NCBI GenBank assembly: GCA_025360105.1
Contig: JANYCT010000072.1
Coordinates: forward strand, 62,001 to 126,000
Length of the DNA: 64,000 nucleotides
Reading direction: 5' to 3'
Origin: Actinomycetes bacterium
GTDB taxonomy: Bacteria; Actinomycetota; Acidimicrobiia; Acidimicrobiales; Ilumatobacteraceae
Shown: piece by piece, positions 10,107 to 17,679 of the stretch
How positions within the stretch are numbered: position 1 is the first letter of the stretch
Layout of the letters: the number at the start of each line of letters is the position of its first letter
Notes under the pieces: model-generated
The model's database searches: none
What the model saw: the letters and a program-made list of their open reading frames with translations, nothing else
Told to the model about the DNA's origin: nothing
Made by a program: the position numbers and the translations under genes

Positions 10107-10832
10107 ATGAGTCGACGCACATTCCGACGCCAATCCGAAGCCCACCCTGGGCACCGATCCGTTGCTGGCGGCCTCGCACGAGCGGCTGTATTCGGCATGA
10201 GCGACGGTCTCATCTCGAACGTGTCGTTGGTCATTGGCTTTGCTGGCAGCGGCGTGCAGTCCGACCTCGTTCGCCTCGCAGGGTTTGCCGGTGCCATCGC
10301 GGGTGCTGTGAGCATGGGCGCGGGCGAGTGGATCTCGATTTCAGCACAGAACGAACTGATCCATCGCGAACTCCAAGTCGAGCGGCGCGAACTGGTGGTC
10401 AACGCACCTGCCGAGCAAGCGGAACTCGCAGCGATGTACGAAGGCCACGGTATGGAGCCAGCAACCGCCAAGCAGGCCGCGGCCGAGGTCATGCGCTCGC
10501 CGGAAGGGGCGTTGGGCGTGCATGCCCGCGAGGAGTTCGGTATGGACCCCGACGAGTTGCCGGTCGCGCTGCAGGCCTCACTGTTGTCGTTCGCGTGTTT
10601 CCTTGTCGGCGCATTGTTGCCGGTGCTGCCATGGATCACCGGTTCGGGGTCCGCAGCCAAGTGGGCCTCGGTCATCATCGGCGTGGTCGGCGCCGCGGTC
10701 TTGGGCGCGGCCGTCGGCAAGTTCGCCGAACGCAATAAGGCGCTCAGCGCCTTGCGTCAAGTGGCCATCCTGCTCGGTGCTGTCGCGGTCACCTACGCCG
10801 TCGGCAAACTGCTGCACGTCAGCGTCAGTTGA
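10107..10832 (+). CDS. VIT1/CCC1-family iron/manganese transporter
   Basis: 241 residues. After a hydrophilic start comes the family signature with ARAAVFGMSDGLISNVSLVI, then a second helix ending in GAGEWISISAQ. A charged cytoplasmic region follows (residues about 85-150, containing EEFGMDPDELP), then three hydrophobic segments. VIT/CCC1 proteins move Fe2+ or Mn2+ out of the cytoplasm, usually by proton antiport. Bacterial members often carry a ferritin-like domain, but this one is the short form without it. It is divergent from NAD-GDH, with a 167-base promoter region between them. Confidence 0.88.
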   Translation: MSRRTFRRQSEAHPGHRSVAGGLARAAVFGMSDGLISNVSLVIGFAGSGVQSDLVRLAGFAGAIAGAVSMGAGEWISISAQNELIHRELQVERRELVVNAPAEQAELAAMYEGHGMEPATAKQAAAEVMRSPEGALGVHAREEFGMDPDELPVALQASLLSFACFLVGALLPVLPWITGSGSAAKWASVIIGVVGAAVLGAAVGKFAERNKALSALRQVAILLGAVAVTYAVGKLLHVSVS

Positions 10833-10913
10833 TCGGGCCGAATATCTTGGCTTGAGCGAAATCACAAATCTTTGGATCGAGCATCGGGCGCGTTTACGGG
10901 CTTAGATGAAGGC

Positions 10914-11282
10914 ATGACTCAGATGAACGTGCTCGGCGGCGAACTGGAGTCGTGTTCACTCGACCCACTCACCGGGTACTACCGCACCGGCTGTTGCGAG
11001 AACCACGGCGACGATCCGGGGATGCACGTGGTGTGCGCGATACTCACCAATGAGTTCCTCGAGTACAGCCAGGCGCAGGGCAACGATCTCAGTACACCCA
11101 TGCCGCAATACGGATTTCCCGGCCTTCACGATGGCGATCAGTGGTGCCTGTGTGCGCCGCGTTGGCAAGAGGCCTTCGAGGCCGGTGTGGCCCCGAAGGT
11201 GCGCTTGGCCAGCACGCACGTGTCCGCGTTGGAGTACACATCGCTCGCCGACCTTCGCGCCCACGCGATCGACCCCGGCTGA
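10914..11282 (+). CDS. DUF2237 family protein
   Basis: 122 residues from the ATG at 10914; a TTG at 10872 in the same frame would add 14 residues that do not resemble the family. The sequence follows the DUF2237 pattern closely: NVLGGELESC, DPLTGYYRTGCC, HVVCAILTNEFLEYS, GNDLSTP, GFPGL...WCLCAPRW and the C-terminal ALEYTSLADLRAHA. Cysteines are conserved, but the biochemical role is unknown. A gene for an MpaB-like oxygenase follows after 4 bases, so the two probably form an operon. Confidence 0.85.
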   Translation: MTQMNVLGGELESCSLDPLTGYYRTGCCENHGDDPGMHVVCAILTNEFLEYSQAQGNDLSTPMPQYGFPGLHDGDQWCLCAPRWQEAFEAGVAPKVRLASTHVSALEYTSLADLRAHAIDPG

Positions 11283-11286
11283 CGAA

Positions 11287-12183
11287 ATGACGACTCCAAG
11301 CGAGACCGCCCGCGCATGGATAGCCGGGCAGATCCGGTCCCGGGTGGTCGGTACCGATGCCGACACCAAGGCGGCAGAGATCTTTACTGCCCCTGGGCCA
11401 CGTTGGTTCGACGAGGGCAGCCCGATCAAGCGAGTGCATAGCGACGCATCGATGTTCATTGGTGGCCTGCGCGCGCTGTTGCTCCAGTCGTTGCACCCAC
11501 TGGCGATGGCGGGCGTCGCACAACACTCCGACTACCGCGCCGATCCGTGGGGGCGTCTGCAACGCACAGCCGACTTCGTTGCGTCCACCACGTTCGGCCC
11601 CATCGATCGGGCCGAGCAGGCCATCGAGGTGGTTCGACGCGTGCACACACGCGTGAACGGGTTCGCGTCCGATGGGCGACCGTATTCGGCACAGGACCCG
11701 CACCTCCTGCACTGGGTGCACATCGTCGAAATCGACAGCTTCCTGGCCGCGCACCAGCGATACGGCGCCGCGCCGCTCACTCCGGGCGAAGCCGACGAGT
11801 ACGTACGCCAGTCGGCGTTGGTTGCTCGCAAGCTCGGCGTCATCGACCCGCCAACGTCGAACGCTGAGCTACGCGCCCACCTCGCTGCATTCCGACCGGA
11901 GTTGCGCAGCACGAAGGAGGCACGAGACGCTGCGCGGTTCCTTCTCATCGAGCCACCGCTTCCACGTGCCGCACGGCCGGCCTATTTCACGCTCTCGGCA
12001 GCGGCGGCGGCGCTGCTCCCCGTCTGGACGCGGTGGCCGTTACGGGTGCCACTGCTGCCGCTCAGCGAACGCTTCGTGATTGGTCCCACCGGCGCGGCCG
12101 TCACGAACCTGATTCGCTGGTCCATGGGCACTGATCTGCCCACCGACTCGTCGGCGTTAGCATCGGACCATGCTGCACGGTAG
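11287..12183 (+). CDS. Oxygenase MpaB-like (DUF2236) protein
   Basis: 298 residues from the ATG at 11287. It matches the DUF2236 / MpaB' family common in actinobacteria: RVHSDASMFIGGLRALLLQ, LHPLAMAGVAQHSDYRADPW, RTADFVASTTFG and LLHWVHIVEIDSFL. Fungal MpaB cleaves a prenyl chain oxidatively using a haem-type centre, but most bacterial members are uncharacterised; latex-clearing protein Lcp is a distant relative. A hydrophobic stretch near residues 225-250 may be membrane-associated. Its last 14 bases overlap the start of the next gene. Confidence 0.82.
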   Translation: MTTPSETARAWIAGQIRSRVVGTDADTKAAEIFTAPGPRWFDEGSPIKRVHSDASMFIGGLRALLLQSLHPLAMAGVAQHSDYRADPWGRLQRTADFVASTTFGPIDRAEQAIEVVRRVHTRVNGFASDGRPYSAQDPHLLHWVHIVEIDSFLAAHQRYGAAPLTPGEADEYVRQSALVARKLGVIDPPTSNAELRAHLAAFRPELRSTKEARDAARFLLIEPPLPRAARPAYFTLSAAAAALLPVWTRWPLRVPLLPLSERFVIGPTGAAVTNLIRWSMGTDLPTDSSALASDHAAR

Positions 12184-13831
12184 GGATCTGCTCGGCGAGG
12201 GCCGCATCGCGGCCGCCGGTATCGTGCCCCGCCAGAGCGCATTCTGCAGGGCAAACGAAGTCGCCAGCGAGGTTGCATTCAAGCGGCGCGCAAAAGCCCA
12301 ACGACGCATCTCGTATCATGCCCACATCGGCCTGAACGATTGGCCCGCCACCGAAAACGCGCTCCAACACGTGCACGCTTCGTTGGCCGATCACGGCTTC
12401 ACGCTCGAGCGTTACGGCCTGTGTCTCTCGCGGGCCATGGGTATGCCACCGAACGCACGCGAGGGTTTCCCCAAAGAGACCGGACCAATGGTCACCGACA
12501 TCGAATGGGTCCGCCTCGGTGAGGCCGCACCGGTTCAACCGCACATGGGCGACAACATGATCGGCGCACCGAACGGCTTCGCCAATACCCTCGCAGCGCT
12601 CACGGCTGGTGCCACCACTATCGGCAACCTCAGCCAGTACTTCACCTACGAATGGCCCGGCTTCAGCGACGTGCAACTCACCGAGGCAACCTTGAGAGCA
12701 CTCGGGGCGATGTCCGCCTTGCGCGATCGCGGCGCACTCATGCACTCGAATCTCGACGACGGCGTTGCGATGCAGCTCCCCCACTACGGCGCCTACGTCG
12801 GATGGGGTGCGCTCGAGCTGTACGTGGCCGAGACCCTCTGTGGTGCACGCCTCACTCATGCCTTCGGTGGTCTGGTCCATCAGCCCCTGCATCGCGCCGT
12901 GTTGGCGCTATCGCTCGACAACATCCGCGGCGGCGATTCGGTCGGATCCATGGTCTACGGCAACACCGTCGACATGATTCGCGACAACATCGAGCACAAT
13001 CGCGCAGTGCTCGCCACGTCGGCCCTTGTCGACATCGCCACGCAACTTCATCGACCCACGGGCCACGCCATCGCACTCACGCCGCTCACCGAGGCCGAGC
13101 GCATTCCCAGCGCAGAAGAAATCGTCGAGGTGCACCTCCTCGGCCGCGAGATTGAACGTGAGGCGCGACGCTCCGGCGATCTGTTCAACTGGGATCGCCT
13201 CGACGCACTCGCCGCCGACGTCGCCACCTACGCAATCGAGTATCGCGACCGGGCGTTGCGCCTGTTCGCAGACGATGGCATCGACCTGCGTGATCCCGCC
13301 GCGCTCTTGCTCGCGCTGCGCCGCGTCGGTCCGGCGAAGTTGTTCGATCGGGTCAACCTCGCCGCCCCCGCACAGGTGGCCGAACTCGAAACATGGAAGA
13401 GCGGATTGATGTCGGGCTTCGTCGAGCGTGTCTCGCGTTCACTCCCCCGTCTCGACGGACGCCGCGTGGTGCTCGCCGTGCTCGAAGTGCACGATGTCGT
13501 GCGCGATGCCCTTGCTCGCGCACTGCCCCGCTCCGGTTGCGAGGTCATCATCCTTCCCGCCGATTCAACGCCCGAGAGCATCGCCCGCGCTGCCTCCGAC
13601 GAGGACGCCGACGCCGTCATCATGGGTGTGTACAACGGCGCAGCGCTCACCATCGCCCAGCGCCTCCGCACCGCGCTCGCCCTCGAGCAGTGGGACGGCA
13701 TCGTGGTGTTCGGTGGCCTGTTGAACGAAGACGAGGGTGGCGAACTCCCGGTCGATGCGACCGAACGGATCGAGGCGCTCGGCATCAAAACCGTCGTGGA
13801 GATCGAAGAACTCGGCGCACTGCTCGTCTGA
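12170..13831 (+). CDS. Glutamate-mutase-like TIM barrel fused to a B12-binding domain
   Basis: 553 residues. The first ~400 resemble the catalytic barrel of cobalamin-dependent carbon-skeleton mutases of the methylaspartate mutase E type (QPHMGDNMIGAPNGFANTLA, GNLSQYFTYEWPGFSD). The last ~125 residues form a Rossmann-like B12-binding domain with VIMGVYNGAALT and VVFGGLLNED. The cofactor motif DxHxxG is degenerate: here it reads EVHDVV, so the His survives but Asp is Glu and Gly is Val. In glutamate mutase the two parts are separate subunits. The reaction is not assigned. The ATG overlaps the upstream gene by 14 bases. Confidence 0.65.
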   Translation: MLHGRDLLGEGRIAAAGIVPRQSAFCRANEVASEVAFKRRAKAQRRISYHAHIGLNDWPATENALQHVHASLADHGFTLERYGLCLSRAMGMPPNAREGFPKETGPMVTDIEWVRLGEAAPVQPHMGDNMIGAPNGFANTLAALTAGATTIGNLSQYFTYEWPGFSDVQLTEATLRALGAMSALRDRGALMHSNLDDGVAMQLPHYGAYVGWGALELYVAETLCGARLTHAFGGLVHQPLHRAVLALSLDNIRGGDSVGSMVYGNTVDMIRDNIEHNRAVLATSALVDIATQLHRPTGHAIALTPLTEAERIPSAEEIVEVHLLGREIEREARRSGDLFNWDRLDALAADVATYAIEYRDRALRLFADDGIDLRDPAALLLALRRVGPAKLFDRVNLAAPAQVAELETWKSGLMSGFVERVSRSLPRLDGRRVVLAVLEVHDVVRDALARALPRSGCEVIILPADSTPESIARAASDEDADAVIMGVYNGAALTIAQRLRTALALEQWDGIVVFGGLLNEDEGGELPVDATERIEALGIKTVVEIEELGALLV

Positions 13832-14022
13832 CCGATGCCGGCGCGGCACACCAGTTGTGTTTCTAGATCGGTCTACATTCGCTGACAGTCGCGTCAACGA
13901 ATGATGACGCATCTCGTATCGGTGTCACTGCGGCTGGGACTCCACAAGAGGATCAGAGGAAGGCCGAGAAGACGAGCAGCTCGGCTTGACCTACGCTGTC
14001 ATCACGCCGCCGAGGAGGATCG

Positions 14023-14346
14023 ATGCCCGACGCCACTGAACTCAATGATGATGTCGAACGCGACCTCGACTACGTCTCCGATGAGGAACTGACGCAGCTC
14101 GCGCTCGCATGCGACCCTGATGTCACCGTCGACGCTGACGCCGTGTCGATTTGGGAAGTGCTCGGTGACGAGAGCGACCACCAGAGCGACACACTGCTTC
14201 CCGGCTGGTACATGCCGCCGCCCGTCGGTCGCCGCTTCGAGCGTCGCCGATGGAGGCGCGTCGTGGTGATCGTGGTCATTGTCGCCTTCATCGTCGTGAA
14301 CGCGTACGGCCTGTGCAGTACCTACGGCTCCATCACCATTGCGTGA
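14023..14346 (+). CDS. Small single-pass membrane protein, unknown
   Basis: 107 residues with a strong ribosome-binding site (GAGGAGG, 6 bases before the ATG). The first 60 residues are highly acidic and probably cytoplasmic. Then comes a basic patch (RRFERRRWRRV), one hydrophobic helix of about 18 residues (VVIVVIVAFIVVNAYGLC) and a short tail. The positive-inside rule puts the N-terminus in the cytoplasm. No family is recognised. The 190 bases before it show no other gene. Confidence 0.6.
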   Translation: MPDATELNDDVERDLDYVSDEELTQLALACDPDVTVDADAVSIWEVLGDESDHQSDTLLPGWYMPPPVGRRFERRRWRRVVVIVVIVAFIVVNAYGLCSTYGSITIA

Positions 14347-14359
14347 TCCGCATCCCGAC

Positions 14360-14378
14360 CTTGGCAAACTTTGCCAAG
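14360..14378. promoter_or_regulatory. Perfect palindrome, likely ParD operator
   Basis: CTTGGCAAACTTTGCCAAG is a 9-bp perfect inverted repeat around one central base. It lies 18 bases upstream of the parD ATG. Ribbon-helix-helix antitoxins bind such palindromes to repress their own operon, so this is the expected autoregulatory site. The match to a function is inferred from position and symmetry. Confidence 0.75.
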
Positions 14379-14396
14379 AGGTGATATCGTCAGTTC

Positions 14397-14630
14397 ATGA
14401 CGACGATGAACGTGTCACTGCCCTCGGAGCTGAAGGCGTTCGTCGATAATCAGACCGAGCAAGGCGGGTATGGCTCCACAAGCGAGTTCGTGCGAGACCT
14501 CATTCGTCGCGAACAGGACCGGCAACGCCTGCGAATGCTGCTGCTCGACGGCGCATCCTCGCCGGCCGGACCCATCGCAGATGCGGGCTATTTCTCGGCG
14601 TTGCGAGCCGGGCTCAACTCGACGGACTGA
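14397..14630 (+). CDS. parD: ParD-family antitoxin (type II)
   Basis: 77 residues. The N-terminal ribbon-helix-helix is clear: MNVSLPSELKAFVDNQ, then GYGSTSEFVRDLIRREQ, the CopG/ParD signature that dimerises and binds DNA. The tail (about 50-77) would wrap the toxin. A candidate ribosome-binding site (GAGGTGA) lies rather far, about 12 bases, before the ATG at 14397; a second ATG at 14406 is possible. The parE gene starts 2 bases after its stop, the typical antitoxin-first order. Confidence 0.9.
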   Translation: MTTMNVSLPSELKAFVDNQTEQGGYGSTSEFVRDLIRREQDRQRLRMLLLDGASSPAGPIADAGYFSALRAGLNSTD

Positions 14631-14632
14631 GC

Positions 14633-14959
14633 ATGGTGCCGAAGCGCCACGCACAGCTGCGCTCGAGCGCTGCGGCGGACGTCGACGAAGCCATCGCCTC
14701 TCTGCGCGACGCTGCCGGTGATGCCATTGCGCTGAACTTCATCGCAGCGCTGGAGCATGGGATCAACCAGGTCACGCGTTCACCACACGTGGGCTCGCTG
14801 CGATTCGCGTTCGAACTCGGCATTCCCGAACTCCGGGCCTGGAGCCTGAGCCGGTTCCCATACGTGATTTTCTATCTGCCGCTGAACGACCACATCGACA
14901 TCTGGAGGGTGTTGCACACCGGTCGCGATATCCCAGGCACGTTCTCCCGGGACCACTGA
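14633..14959 (+). CDS. parE: ParE/RelE-superfamily toxin
   Basis: 108 residues of ParE type: an N-terminal segment AAADVDEAIASLRD, a central GSLRFAFELGIPELRAWSL, and the conserved C-terminal strands PYVIFYLPLNDHIDIWRVLHTGRDI. ParE toxins inhibit DNA gyrase; RelE relatives cut mRNA, and the sequence cannot separate the two with certainty, though pairing with a ParD-like partner favours gyrase. It is cotranscribed with parD under the same palindrome. No integrase or island boundary is visible nearby. Confidence 0.88.
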   Translation: MVPKRHAQLRSSAAADVDEAIASLRDAAGDAIALNFIAALEHGINQVTRSPHVGSLRFAFELGIPELRAWSLSRFPYVIFYLPLNDHIDIWRVLHTGRDIPGTFSRDH

Positions 14960-14992
14960 GCCCCCGTCGGCACGAAGGCTCCGACTTCATGC

Positions 14993-15502
14993 TCAGCGTT
15001 TGCGGAGCATGGTGATGGATGTACCGACGGTGCCGACGGCGACAAAGCCGAGTTCCGCGTACAGGCGCATCGCACCGGCATTGTCCGCGTCGACGCTCAG
15101 GCTCAGGGTGTGATGACGCTCCAGCATGTCCCCAAGAAGTCGACGCCCGATGCCCCGGCCACGGTGAGCCGCGACCACCGCCATGCCGATCTCGGGAATG
15201 GCCGCCGAGACAAAGCCGTATCCCGGATCGTTGGCGCTGAGACACCGACAGAAAGCCGCTCCGATCCGCTCACCATCCGCACCAACGGCGATCTGCGCAT
15301 CATCGCAGGCTCGCTTGTCGAAGTCGTCGAGGTAATGCGCGATGTCAGGCTCTTTCAGAATCGCGCGGGGCGGAGGTTCGGCGCCGTCACGCACATGGAT
15401 CGACTGGTAGAGCATCTCCCACAAGAACGGCGCATCGTCGGATGTCCACGGTCGAGTGCTGAACGAGAAACCCTGCGTCACGAGCGCTGCTGATGTGATC
15501 AC
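14993..15502 (-). CDS. GNAT-family N-acetyltransferase
   Basis: About 169 residues when started at the GTG at 15502; GTG 15481 is an equal alternative and neither has a clear ribosome-binding site. The frame extends further but without domain-like sequence. The core begins FSFSTRPWTSDDAPFLWEM. The acetyl-CoA binding motif A is AVVAAHRGRGIGRRLLGDML (Q/RxxGxG/A type), followed by LSVDADNAGAMRLYAELGFVAVG. The substrate is unknown. It is convergent with parE. Confidence 0.82.
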   Translation of the reverse strand: MITSAALVTQGFSFSTRPWTSDDAPFLWEMLYQSIHVRDGAEPPPRAILKEPDIAHYLDDFDKRACDDAQIAVGADGERIGAAFCRCLSANDPGYGFVSAAIPEIGMAVVAAHRGRGIGRRLLGDMLERHHTLSLSVDADNAGAMRLYAELGFVAVGTVGTSITMLRKR

Positions 15503-15626
15503 GTTCGGAGATCTGCATGCATTTCGATCGCTTGTGGTGCCGCGCTCTGATCCGCTCACCGCATGAGAGCTTGCCTCCGTCGTCACGAGCCGGAAAGGTA
15601 CCACCCTGATCGGGGTCGCCCGGAAC

Positions 15627-15911
15627 TTGACAGGAACCGGCGTCAACGTGACGTCTTGCTGCGGCAAAAGGGCCATCGACCTCGGCGAAACATTCGCCAA
15701 TCTGAAGCCAGCAGGCGCGCTCATCGTTCATTCGGCTGAACCACCTGCACATGGTGCTTCGTACGTCGTGGATCTCAATTCTGAAGATGTGCTCGCTGAG
15801 CTCGGACCGGAGCCAATCCTGCTTGTCATCGGCGCCAGGAGAGTCGACCTGTCCACCGACAGCGGGATTGCCCTGCCGGTCGCAACCGATTACTTCATCG
15901 TCGAGCCGTAA
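15627..15911 (+). CDS. Hypothetical small protein (uncertain)
   Basis: 94 residues from a TTG at 15627, or shorter from a downstream GTG. The frame is closed just upstream by a TGA. The translation has a protein-like composition with a C-terminal strand-like core (PILLVIGARRVDLS, LPVATDYFIVEP). No family is recognised and no ribosome-binding site is obvious. It fills the otherwise empty 440-base gap between two acetyltransferase genes. A longer minus-strand frame covers the same bases but is rich in Arg, His, Asp and Cys like a shadow frame. Confidence 0.4.
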   Translation: MTGTGVNVTSCCGKRAIDLGETFANLKPAGALIVHSAEPPAHGASYVVDLNSEDVLAELGPEPILLVIGARRVDLSTDSGIALPVATDYFIVEP

Positions 15912-15940
15912 GTACGTCGCTACTCGGTCGATCGTTCTCG

Positions 15941-16540
15941 TCATGCCTTGCGACGCGATTTCCAGTCCGCCCGAGTGATCTCGTACTCCACGTCGCCCGC
16001 CTCGTCCCCAGGAATCCGAATCGGCCACGTGGTCTCGAAGGTGCGCACGAGACGCATCCCGCACTTCTCCATCACACGGCGCGAAGCCACGTTTACGACC
16101 ATGGTCTCGGCGTAGACGCGCTCTACGTCGAACTCGGTGAAGCCCTTGTCGATCAGAGCCCGTGAACCTTCGGTGGCGAGGCCGCGTCCCCAGGCGGTTT
16201 GCCGCAGCCTGTAGCCGAGCTCGGGCTCACGCAATCCAACGCCATCACTCGGGCGAAAGTGGAACCAGCCGACAAAGTCCCCAGCGTCTTTCGCCCCAGC
16301 GTTCTTCTCCACTGCAGCCCAAAACCCGTAGCCGTCGAACCGGTCGTAGTAGCCCAACCACCAGTTCAGGTGTTCGGCGACTTCCTGAGGATCGACCGGA
16401 GCGCCATTGTCGATGAAACGCTTGACAGCTGGGTCAGCATCCAGATCCAACACCACCTGCAGGTCGTCGAGTGTGAACCTCCGCAGCACGAGCCTCGACG
16501 TTTCCAGAAAGACTTCCACGCACGCATTCTGGCCACGCAT
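15941..16540 (-). CDS. RimJ/RimL-type GNAT acetyltransferase
   Basis: 199 residues from the ATG at 16540. The sequence follows the Acetyltransf_3 pattern: LETSRLVLRRFTLDDLQVV, VGWFHFRPSDG, ELGYRLRQTAWGRGLATEG (CoA loop) and the C-terminal VERVYAETMVVNVASRRVME plus KCGMRLV. Relatives acetylate protein N-termini or small molecules including antibiotics; this substrate is unknown. It shares its strand with the MIP channel gene but is separated from it by about 50 bases, so it may or may not be cotranscribed. Confidence 0.87.
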   Translation of the reverse strand: MRGQNACVEVFLETSRLVLRRFTLDDLQVVLDLDADPAVKRFIDNGAPVDPQEVAEHLNWWLGYYDRFDGYGFWAAVEKNAGAKDAGDFVGWFHFRPSDGVGLREPELGYRLRQTAWGRGLATEGSRALIDKGFTEFDVERVYAETMVVNVASRRVMEKCGMRLVRTFETTWPIRIPGDEAGDVEYEITRADWKSRRKA

Positions 16541-16588
16541 CACGAGAATTGAGCGGATGAGCGCACGCGTCTCCGCAGCCCATCGTGA

Positions 16589-17275
16589 TCACCACGTCGG
16601 ACTCGGCGACGGCGGCGTCGGGTAGAGGATGGCGATGAGGGCGAGGGCGATCACGGTGCCGATGAGTTGCATGACGATGAACATCGGAACTGACGACGGT
16701 TTGATCCCGGCGAAGCTGTCCGACAGGGTGCGGGCGATGGTCACTGCAGGGTTGGCGAAGCTGGTCGAGGATGTGAACCAGTACGCCCCGGTGATCCATA
16801 ACCCGACTGCGTAGGGGACGGCTTCGGATCTGCCGCTGCGGATGCAGCCGTGGATGACGAGCAGCAAGCCGATGGTGGCGACGACCTCGGACAGCCACAA
16901 CGCACCGGATGAGCGTGCGTGAGTGGAGAACTCGAACGCCGGGAGTTGGAACATGACGTTCGCCAGGATTGCCCCGGCGCATCCGCCGAGAATCTGGGCC
17001 ACGACATGAACGATGCTCTCGGGAGTACCGATCGTGCCATGGGCGCGGGCGATGATCGTGACGGCCGGGTTGAAGTGGGCACCGGACACGGTGCCGAAGA
17101 TCAGGATCAGCCCGACCAATGCTGCGCCGGTCGCGATGGCGTTCTCCAACAGCTGTAGGCCGACGTCGTTCGGAGAGAGTCGTTGGGCCATGATCCCCGA
17201 CCCGATGATGGCCACGATCAGCAGTCCGGTGCCGAGCGCTTCGGCGACCGCGCGCCGCACACGAGTGACTGGCAT
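16589..17275 (-). CDS. MIP/aquaporin-family channel, probably in an arsenic locus
   Basis: 228 residues from the ATG at 17275; an in-frame ATG at 17302 would add nine residues and overlap the upstream gene. Both pore half-helices are present as HFNPAVT (about residue 65) and FANPAVT (about 180), with six hydrophobic segments. Members conduct water, glycerol or, in ars operons (AqpS), trivalent arsenite. The position directly behind an ArsI/CadI-like gene and arsR favours metalloid export or leak. It starts 4 bases after the truncated arsI stop. No arsenate reductase gene is visible next to it. Confidence 0.85.
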   Translation of the reverse strand: MPVTRVRRAVAEALGTGLLIVAIIGSGIMAQRLSPNDVGLQLLENAIATGAALVGLILIFGTVSGAHFNPAVTIIARAHGTIGTPESIVHVVAQILGGCAGAILANVMFQLPAFEFSTHARSSGALWLSEVVATIGLLLVIHGCIRSGRSEAVPYAVGLWITGAYWFTSSTSFANPAVTIARTLSDSFAGIKPSSVPMFIVMQLIGTVIALALIAILYPTPPSPSPTW

Positions 17276-17279
17276 TTGC

Positions 17280-17576
17280 TCACGCACGGCAGCAGGGGTC
17301 ATCGGTGTCGTGGATCTCTTGGTCGAACCCGAGTTCGTTGGTGCGGGCAATGACGGCGGCGACCTCGTCGGCGGAGTCGACTTCGACGCCGATGTGGTTG
17401 AGGGTACCGGGTTCGCCGGCGTTAGCAAAGAGCACGAGCTTGAGTGGCGGGTCGGCGATGGCGACGTTGGCGTAGTCCTCGCGCACCTTGGCCGGAGCGG
17501 TTCGGAACAGCCTGGTGAAGAAACCGATTGAGGCGTCGAGGTCTTCGACGTTGAGGGCGAGCTGGAGATGAAACAT
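17280..17576 (-). CDS. ArsI/CadI-type glyoxalase-fold protein, C-terminally truncated
   Basis: 98 residues from the ATG at 17576, preceded by a good GAGGAG site. It begins MFHLQLALNVEDLDASI and has GTLNHIGVEV with the metal-ligand His61. It ends at DDPCCRA. ArsI (C-As lyase) and CadI relatives are longer, continuing after the CC pair with a segment that supplies the third metal ligand, a Glu near residue 115. That segment is absent here; the stop falls directly against the MIP gene. The Cys pair (95-96) survives. The gene is probably a non-functional remnant, or a metal-binding fragment. Two arsR-type operators lie upstream. Confidence 0.8.
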   Translation of the reverse strand: MFHLQLALNVEDLDASIGFFTRLFRTAPAKVREDYANVAIADPPLKLVLFANAGEPGTLNHIGVEVDSADEVAAVIARTNELGFDQEIHDTDDPCCRA

Positions 17577-17592
17577 CGGTTGCTCCTCGTTA

Positions 17593-17610
17593 CATTGACG
17601 AATGTCAATG
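17593..17610. promoter_or_regulatory. ArsR-type operator, copy 1
   Basis: CATTGACGAATGTCAATG is an inverted repeat (7-bp arms CATTGAC/GTCAATG, 4-base spacer) in the divergent arsR-arsI promoter region, 17 bases upstream of the arsI ATG. Its symmetry and position fit binding of an ArsR/SmtB dimer. Confidence 0.8.
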
Positions 17611-17628
17611 CGATGAGCGTACAAACCA

Positions 17629-17646
17629 CATTGATGATTGTCAATG
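17629..17646. promoter_or_regulatory. ArsR-type operator, copy 2
   Basis: CATTGATGATTGTCAATG matches copy 1 at 16 of 18 positions and keeps the same symmetry, 36 bases downstream. It lies about 33 bases before the arsR ATG, so one regulator could silence both divergent genes. Confidence 0.8.
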
Positions 17647-17679
17647 GACTTGTTCGACGTTTGTCGATACAGTCGGAGC

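Noticed and set aside
15387-16064. 225-residue minus-strand frame between two acetyltransferase genes
   Set aside because: Its composition is rich in Arg, His, Asp, Ser and Cys with no domain, it overlaps the GNAT gene at one end and a more protein-like plus-strand frame at the other, so it looks like a shadow frame.
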